Assembly: GCA_019237095.1 (NCBI GenBank) | Contig: JAFAHT010000172.1 | Coordinates: 1 to 36,312, forward strand | Source: Planctomycetaceae bacterium | Lineage (GTDB): Bacteria > Planctomycetota > Planctomycetia > Isosphaerales > Isosphaeraceae | Direction: 5' to 3' | Length of the DNA stretch: 36,312 nt | Shown here: piece by piece, positions 30,384 to 36,312 of the stretch | Position numbering within the stretch: position 1 is the first letter of the stretch | How the letters are laid out: every line of letters starts with the position of its first letter | Made by a program: the position numbers and the translations under genes | The notes under the pieces: generated by a model | Database searches by the model: none | What the model was told of the DNA's origin: nothing | Seen by the model: the letters and a program-made list of their open reading frames with translations, nothing else

Positions 30384-30647
30384 GCAATGTCGCCTTCAAT
30401 CCCTTGGACATGGTGCCATGAGTCATTCTAATCCAGCGAACTACAGGGTGTTGCGCTCTGCCTCGGTCTGCCCAAACCACGTTCGTTGATGTATAATAAG
30501 ACAAGTTTTCTGGACATCCGGCACGAGCGGCTTCCGTTTTATCCCGGGGGGCGTCTCGTCTCCAGGTCTTTTGGCTTGGTCACCCACCATTTTTCCCCGC
30601 TTGCCGACGGGGCGCCACCCGACGATTCTTCCAGTGAGGTGAGAGGC

Positions 30648-32159
30648 ATGGCTTTGCCCAAGGTCGTGATCGTGGGTCGACCCAATGTCGGCAAGTCTTC
30701 GCTTCTGAACTGGTTGGCGGGGCGAAGGATCGCGATCGTTGATGACATGGCGGGCGTCACCCGTGACCGGGTGGGTGCACTCGTCCAGCTCGGCGACGAC
30801 GAGAATCCGCGGTTCTTCGAGCTGATCGACACCGGCGGCATCGGCATGGTCGACCGGGACGATCTGAGCGAGGACGTGGACCGGCAGATCGATACGGCAT
30901 TGAACGAGGCCAGCCTGATCCTCTTCGTGGTAGACATCCGCGAAGAGCTGATGCCACTCGACGAGGAAGTTGCCCAGCGGCTGCGGTATCTCAAGACGCC
31001 GGTCATCCTGGTCATGAACAAGGCCGATTACCCCGAGATCGATCAGCGGGGCGGAGAATTTTACAAACTCGGTCGCGGCAAGCCGATTCCGGTCTCGAGC
31101 CAGCAGAACCGTAATCGCAAGGCTTTGCTCAAGATGATCGAGGAGATGCTGCCCAGCGGCAAGGATGCAAAGCCGGCCGAGGCGGTCATGAAGATCGCCG
31201 TGGTGGGCCGGCCCAACACGGGCAAGTCGACATTCATCAACACCTTGGCCCACGCCGAGCGGATGATCGTCTCGGAGCGGCCAGGAACCACGCGCGACTC
31301 GGTCGACGTCCATTTCGAACTCGACGGGCTTCCTTTTCTCGCCATCGATACCGCCGGGGTCAAGCGCAAGGCCAAGATTCGTGACAGCCTCGATTTTTAT
31401 TCGATTCACCGCGCCGAGCGGTCGATCCGCCGGGCCGATGTGGTTCTGATGCTGATCGACCCCACTCAGGGCATCACCCGGCTGGACAAGCAACTGGCCG
31501 ATTACGTCGCCAAGGAATACAAGCCCTGTATCTTCACGATCAACAAGTGGGACCTCATGCTGACCGACCCGAACGACCCGTCTCAGGGCAACATGACACG
31601 ATTCGCCCACGTCGTGCAGCATGCATTCCGCAACATGAGCTACATGCCGCTGGCCTTCATCACGGCCCAGACCGGCAAGAACGTCAAGGCATTGTTGAAT
31701 CTCGGCCAGTCGCTCTACAAGCAAGCGAACCGGCGGGTCGGCACCGGCGCATTGAATCGCGTGCTTCGGGAGGCCATCGAGGCCCATCCCCCTGCCATGT
31801 CCGAGAACCGGACTCCCCGGGTCTACTATGCCACCCAAGTCGGCACCAATCCCCCGACCATTGTCCTGTTCGTCAACAGCACCCGACTGTTCGACCCGAC
31901 CTACCAGCGGTACCTGCTGAATGTGTTTCGGGAAAAGCTGCCGTTCCACGACATTCCAATCAAGCTCTATCTGCGCGCTCGCAAGCAGACTGAGCCCGGC
32001 GCTCGCGGCGCGGCCAATGGCGACCACGGAGAGTTCGACGAGCAGGAGTTGGAGGATCATCCCGCGGCGCACTCCGGCTCCTCTTCCAACCCCGGTCTGC
32101 AGGAGTTTCGGTTCCTGGACCGTGAGATCAATGAGCTGCTCTCGGATCTTGACGGCTGA
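30648..32159 (+). CDS. der: Ribosome biogenesis GTPase Der (EngA)
   Basis: Tandem G domains: VVIVGRPNVGKSSLLN / IAVVGRPNTGKSTFIN; DTGG; NKAD; NKWD; KH-like C-terminus. Confidence 0.96.
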   Translation: MALPKVVIVGRPNVGKSSLLNWLAGRRIAIVDDMAGVTRDRVGALVQLGDDENPRFFELIDTGGIGMVDRDDLSEDVDRQIDTALNEASLILFVVDIREELMPLDEEVAQRLRYLKTPVILVMNKADYPEIDQRGGEFYKLGRGKPIPVSSQQNRNRKALLKMIEEMLPSGKDAKPAEAVMKIAVVGRPNTGKSTFINTLAHAERMIVSERPGTTRDSVDVHFELDGLPFLAIDTAGVKRKAKIRDSLDFYSIHRAERSIRRADVVLMLIDPTQGITRLDKQLADYVAKEYKPCIFTINKWDLMLTDPNDPSQGNMTRFAHVVQHAFRNMSYMPLAFITAQTGKNVKALLNLGQSLYKQANRRVGTGALNRVLREAIEAHPPAMSENRTPRVYYATQVGTNPPTIVLFVNSTRLFDPTYQRYLLNVFREKLPFHDIPIKLYLRARKQTEPGARGAANGDHGEFDEQELEDHPAAHSGSSSNPGLQEFRFLDREINELLSDLDG

Positions 32160-32478
32160 TGGCGGAGGGATTAAACAGGAACGCAGCTAGTTTCTCGGCT
32201 CAAAGAAGTGCATCCTGCCGACCGATCGGTTCAAGACATGGTACACCTGCCCGCCCGGTGCTTTTCGCGCTGCTCTTGGCATGGGCAGGAAAACTCACCA
32301 GAGAGTCGCGACCGCTGTCAAGACTAGCTGCGTGCCCGTTTCCGTCCCCCCCAAGCTTCTCGACCTCGAGGAACGGGCCCGCTGGGAAAACCAGTGCATG
32401 CTCAAGTTCGCACCCTGACGGCCCCGCCCCGATTGGTTATACTGCTTGGGGCAATCTTTTTTCCCTGGAGAACCAACC

Positions 32479-32706
32479 ATGACCAGCGTCTATTCCGTCA
32501 TCCACGACCCGGTCCAAGATTCCTGGTCGATCCAGAGCCACCAGGTCGTTCGTCTCACCGAGGTCCGCGTGGGGATCGAGGACGGCCTTTGGCTCAATCG
32601 GCTCGAGCTGGAGAAGGATGGCCGGGCGGCCTGCGGTCACGCCGTGTTCTACAAGGACCGGCAGGACGCGGAAGAATTCTGCCGGAAAAGGGCTCTGACC
32701 GCTTGA
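32479..32706 (+). CDS. Small hypothetical protein (75 aa)
   Basis: MTSVYSVIHDPVQDSWSIQSHQVVRLTEVRVGIEDGLWLNRLELEKDGRAACGHAVFYKDRQDAEEFCRKRALTA; protein-like, near GGAG spacing. Confidence 0.55.
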   Translation: MTSVYSVIHDPVQDSWSIQSHQVVRLTEVRVGIEDGLWLNRLELEKDGRAACGHAVFYKDRQDAEEFCRKRALTA

Positions 32707-32788
32707 TGGCCCCTGCCCCGCTGACGACAACGGCCGCAGGTCTCCTGGGTTCAGGCTTTCTCCTCTCCTGGGGTCAGCCCCGTCCTTG

Positions 32789-33186
32789 GGCTCGGTAAAT
32801 CGTCGGGGTCCGCCGTCGACGCCGCGCGCCGAGCTGGGTATCAATGGCCTGAAAAGTTTGGGCCGCGACTGGTAGAGAAAATGAAGAAGGTTGTATCCGG
32901 CGGGCCGACGCGCGCGATGGCCTTCCCCCAGACCGATGCCGGCCTGCCGGATACAATCCCATTGAACTGAGCCGCGTGAGCACGGCTTTTGCTTAATAGG
33001 GGATTGAATAGCTGGGCAAGGGCACGGTTTGGGAAAAGCTAGGAGCGGCCACCAAGCCCAGACGCGTGAGCGTGCAGCCACCATTATACCCACCGCGAAG
33101 CGGTTTAGTTCAACTCCGGTTTTCTCTACCACACACCCGTCCAGTACCGGTGGAAAGCTGGTCTTGCACAGCCACAGCGCCGGTAC
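32789..33186 (+). ncRNA. Candidate large multibranched structured RNA (unassigned)
   Basis: Nested helices: 32790-32795/32829-32834; 32870-32881/33120-33131 (12 bp perfect); 32889-32907/32940-32958; 32962-32968/33107-33113; 32970-32987; 33012-33017/33056-33061; 33062-33073; 33092-33104; 33144-33152/33178-33186. No convincing ORF. Confidence 0.45.
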
Positions 33187-33273
33187 CCGGCTCTCCGATG
33201 GCCTGTGAACTGGCGGTAGCAGACGTAAGTATGCAGAAACACAGTATAGGACCCTGGAGTTCATGGGGAAGCT

Positions 33274-33406
33274 GGTTCGGGCAGTGGTGTCCTGACGCGC
33301 CGTCCTCTGCGACCCCGGGTCTCCCAGTTCCCGACCGTCGGCGCATCACGTGGAGACATGCGGTCGCAGAGGACGGGCGGGTCAGGAGGGAGACCCTGCC
33401 CGAACC
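33274..33406. repeat. Long imperfect inverted repeat (arms ~41/45 nt)
   Basis: GGTTCGGGCAG (33274-33284)/CTGCCCGAACC (33396-33406) and CGTCCTCTGCGACC (33301-33314)/GGTCGCAGAGGACG (33362-33375) perfect, with further near-continuous pairing between them. Confidence 0.85.
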
Positions 33407-33601
33407 ACCGCAACAAATCCGATCGGAAAGAGAATACCCGTCAACCGCAACTTTGCAGCATGCCAGTCTCGGTCTCGCTCCCTTGATTCATGAGCCCAGG
33501 TCTGATCGAATGTTTGTGGCGAGCGACCATGGCCGGGACATGCATGCCTCGACCGTGGAGCCGGCAGAGTCTGGCCAGGGCCGTTGAGGGGAGTCGAGCT
33601 G

Positions 33602-34750
33602 ATGATCGTTGGGGTGCCCAAGGAGATCAAGGCCGAAGAATACCGGGTAGCCATGCTGCCGGTCGGCGCCGAGGAACTGACAAGCGCGGGCCATCAGGTG
33701 TTGATCGAAGCCGGCGCGGGGCAGGGCAGCGGCATCGTCGACGCCCAGTATGCTTCGGCCGGTGCGACAATCGTCGCGAGTGCCGGGGAAATCTGGGCCG
33801 GGGCCGACATGATCGTCAAGGTCAAGGAACCCCAGAGCTCCGAGTGGTCCTTGCTCCGTCCCGACCAGGTCGTCTTCACCTACTTTCACTTCGCGGCTGA
33901 CGAGACGCTCACGCGTGCGATCATCGACAGTGGGATCACGGCGATCGCGTACGAAACGCTCCGTGATCCCCGTGGAAGTCTGCCGCTCTTGACACCGATG
34001 AGCGAGGTCGCGGGCCGGATGAGCATCCAGGAGGGGGCCAGGTTCCTTGAGCGGCCTCAGGAAGGCCGGGGGATTCTTCTGGCCGGAGTTCCGGGAGTCG
34101 CGCCGGCCGAAGTTGCCATTCTCGGTGGCGGCGTGGTCGGCTCGAACGCGGCGAAAGTTGCCGCCGGGCTGGGAGCGAACGTGCGAATTCTGGACGTGAA
34201 CCTCGACCGGCTCCGCTACCTCGACGACATCATGCCGCCCAACGTGACCACGCTTTATTCTGATCGGCACACGATTCGGGAGTCGATCGAGCGGGCCGAC
34301 CTCGTGATCGGGGCCGTGCTGATCACCGGCGCCCGGGCGCCTCACCTGATCCGGCGCCAGGACCTCGGGCTGATGAAGACCGGCACGGTGATCGTCGATG
34401 TGGCCATCGACCAGGGCGGGTGTATCGAGACCAGCCGGCCCACCACCCACCTGCAACCCACGTATGTGGTGGATGGAGTGGTTCACTATTGCGTGACCAA
34501 CATGCCCGGCGCCGTGGGCCGGACGAGCACCTATGCGCTTTGCAACGTTACCCTTCCCTATGTCCTGCAACTTGTCAAGAATGGTTGGAAGGCTCTGGCC
34601 GCAACCAATCCCGGAGTCGCAGAGGGGGTGAACATCGATCGGGGGCGCGTCACCAACCGGGCGGTCGCCGCGACCTTCGGCCTGCCTTACAGCCCGCTGG
34701 ACGCCCGTCTGCACACCTCGGCCGCAACCCTTGAAACCAGTTTCCAATGA
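33602..34750 (+). CDS. ald: Alanine dehydrogenase
   Basis: MIVGVPKEIKAEEYRVAMLPVGAEELTSAGHQVLIEAGAGQGSG; VAILGGGVVGSNAAKVAAGLGANVRILDVN; VDVAIDQGGCIETSRPTTH. Confidence 0.97.
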   Translation: MIVGVPKEIKAEEYRVAMLPVGAEELTSAGHQVLIEAGAGQGSGIVDAQYASAGATIVASAGEIWAGADMIVKVKEPQSSEWSLLRPDQVVFTYFHFAADETLTRAIIDSGITAIAYETLRDPRGSLPLLTPMSEVAGRMSIQEGARFLERPQEGRGILLAGVPGVAPAEVAILGGGVVGSNAAKVAAGLGANVRILDVNLDRLRYLDDIMPPNVTTLYSDRHTIRESIERADLVIGAVLITGARAPHLIRRQDLGLMKTGTVIVDVAIDQGGCIETSRPTTHLQPTYVVDGVVHYCVTNMPGAVGRTSTYALCNVTLPYVLQLVKNGWKALAATNPGVAEGVNIDRGRVTNRAVAATFGLPYSPLDARLHTSAATLETSFQ

Positions 34751-35103
34751 GAATCCTACCCGGGGAGAATCACGCGATGGGTCACGACGAACACGGCAAT
34801 ACTCATGAACACGACCAAGATCATTCGCACCCGCACGAACACGAGGTCGAGGAGGCTCTTGAAGAGGCACTCGAAATCGATACCCAGAGCCAGATCTTCC
34901 TGGAAATGAGACGGCAGAACCTCGAGTTGCTGAGAATTGCCACCGAGGTCGCCGGCTACACCGGGGAGCACGGGCCCTTGAAATCGGGCGACCTTCGATC
35001 GGCCCTACGCAACATCTGGGATGTCTTCTCCGAGTTTTACACTTGGGTCGATCCCGAGGAAGACGAGGAAGACGACGAAGATGAGGAAGAGGAAGAGGAA
35101 TAA
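34747..35103 (+). CDS. Small protein with His-rich N-terminus and poly-acidic C-terminus
   Basis: MGHDEHGNTHEHDQDHSHPHEHEVEE... and ...DPEEDEEDDEDEEEEEE; ATGA overlap with the ald stop (alternative start at 34777). Confidence 0.65.
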   Translation: MRILPGENHAMGHDEHGNTHEHDQDHSHPHEHEVEEALEEALEIDTQSQIFLEMRRQNLELLRIATEVAGYTGEHGPLKSGDLRSALRNIWDVFSEFYTWVDPEEDEEDDEDEEEEEE

Positions 35104-35162
35104 GAAATCGGGTGGGTGCGTAGACGAGCCATTGATGATCCCGAGGGAGGCAAGTCAAGCGA

Positions 35163-36248
35163 ATGTCCGGGACCGAGGAAATCGAGGCGTTTCAGACGGT
35201 GGCGTGGGTCGGCGACGCGGCGCGGGGGTCTCTGCGCCTCATCGATCAGACCCGGCTGCCGACCGAATTCCTCGAGATCGACTGTCATGACGCGCCGACC
35301 GTGTGGGAGGCCATCAAGCTGCTTCGGGTTCGCGGCGCGCCGGCCATTGGCGTTGCGGCCGGCTACGGGGCGGTCATCGGCGCGCGGTCGCAGGGGCTGG
35401 CCGACGCGGCGACCGTGCGCCGCGCGCTGGGCGAGGCCACAGCGTACCTGCGCACCAGCCGGCCGACCGCCGTGAACCTGTTCTGGGCACTCGACCGGAT
35501 GGATGCCACCGCAGCCGCGGCCGGGGCCGGGGTCAGCTCCGGCAACGGATCCGCGCTGCTCGACCGGCTGCTGACCGAGGCCCACGCCATCGCCGATGAG
35601 GACCGGGCCATGTGCCGGGCGATCGGCCGCCATGGCGCGGAGCTTGTTGTACCAGGAGAAGGAATTCTGACCCACTGCAACGCCGGAGGCCTGGCCACCT
35701 CGGATTACGGTACGGCCCTGGCGGTGATCTTCTCGGCGCACGAGCAGGGCAAGCACGTCCGGGTCTACGCCGACGAGACGCGGCCATTGCTGCAAGGGGC
35801 GCGATTGACCGCCTGGGAACTCCAGCGCCGCGGCGTGCCCGTGACCTTGATCTGCGACAACATGGCCGCGCAGGTCATGAAGGAAGGCAAGGTCCAGAAG
35901 GTGGTCGTGGGGGCGGACCGGATCGCGGCCAACGGCGACACCGCCAACAAGATCGGCACCTACGGTGTCGCCGTCCTGGCCCGGGCACACGGCATCCCCT
36001 TCTACGTGGCGGCGCCCTCGAGCACATTTGACCTGGCAATCCCCGACGGCGCGGCCATCCCGATCGAGCAGCGCGAGTCGCACGAGGTGACCCACGGCTT
36101 CGGCCGCCAGACGGCCCCGTCCGGCGTCGACGTGTACAACCCCGCCTTCGATGTCACCCCGGCCGAGCTCATCGCCGGCATCATCACCGAGAAGGGCGTG
36201 ATCCGGCCGGTGAACCACGAAACGATCCGTGAAGTGATCGGAAATTGA
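35163..36248 (+). CDS. mtnA: S-methyl-5-thioribose-1-phosphate isomerase
   Basis: LLRVRGAPAIGVAAGYG, ILTHCNAGGLATSDYGTALAVI, VYADETRPLLQGARLTAWEL, VVGADRIAANGDTANKIGTYGVAVLA. Confidence 0.96.
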   Translation: MSGTEEIEAFQTVAWVGDAARGSLRLIDQTRLPTEFLEIDCHDAPTVWEAIKLLRVRGAPAIGVAAGYGAVIGARSQGLADAATVRRALGEATAYLRTSRPTAVNLFWALDRMDATAAAAGAGVSSGNGSALLDRLLTEAHAIADEDRAMCRAIGRHGAELVVPGEGILTHCNAGGLATSDYGTALAVIFSAHEQGKHVRVYADETRPLLQGARLTAWELQRRGVPVTLICDNMAAQVMKEGKVQKVVVGADRIAANGDTANKIGTYGVAVLARAHGIPFYVAAPSSTFDLAIPDGAAIPIEQRESHEVTHGFGRQTAPSGVDVYNPAFDVTPAELIAGIITEKGVIRPVNHETIREVIGN

Positions 36249-36312
36249 GTTTCTCTCGATTTTGACGAGGCCTGTCATGCTGGCTCACAGCGTTTTCTTC
36301 TCCCTGCACGAT

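Noticed and set aside
30441-32072. 543-aa minus-strand ORF
   Set aside because: Antisense to der; no domain signature.
32960-33080. Resemblance of AGCCGCGTGAGCACGGCT to a group II intron domain V; also considered RNase P RNA
   Set aside because: Lacks the 34-nt domain V layout, GUGYG 5' end and reverse transcriptase; the RNase P conserved boxes (e.g. AGGAAAGUCC) are absent on both strands.
32437-33264. 275-aa minus-strand ORF across the structured interval
   Set aside because: Composition looks random and it runs antisense to a small ORF and through many hairpins; no domain recognised, although not fully excluded.
33488-35158. 556-aa minus-strand ORF, including a poly-Ser region
   Set aside because: Antisense to ald; poly-Ser is the mirror of the acidic GA-rich tail of the small protein.

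Overview
GC-rich bacterial chromosomal window. Gene content and signatures (split gcvPA/gcvPB, Uma2 protein, planctomycete-style lipoprotein and HEAT proteins) suggest a planctomycete, possibly Isosphaeraceae; this is inference. Most of it is housekeeping: corA, an MBL-fold hydrolase, a MutS-like ATPase, a complete glycine cleavage operon (gcvT-gcvH-gcvPA-gcvPB), an ArsR regulator, dapA, pdxJ, a UvrD/PcrA helicase, a sugar transferase, acpS, topA, a PpiD/SurA-like protein, der, ald and mtnA. The most interesting parts are: (1) a ~0.6 kb ORF-poor interval (about 32789-33406) upstream of ald, with many nested perfect or wobble-compatible helices, which looks like a large multibranched structured RNA (ORF-less HEARO/omega-RNA-like is one untested hypothesis) followed by a ~133-nt long hairpin; (2) an orphan Tae4-like peptidoglycan amidase (832-1707) with an N-terminal extension and a possibly eroded immunity-type gene downstream; (3) a 39-bp tandem repeat with perfect dyads upstream of the ArsR gene, a candidate operator array; (4) a MutS-like ATPase with predicted membrane segments; and (5) a small His-rich/acidic-tail protein overlapping the ald stop codon. 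No tRNA, rRNA or CRISPR array was recognised.
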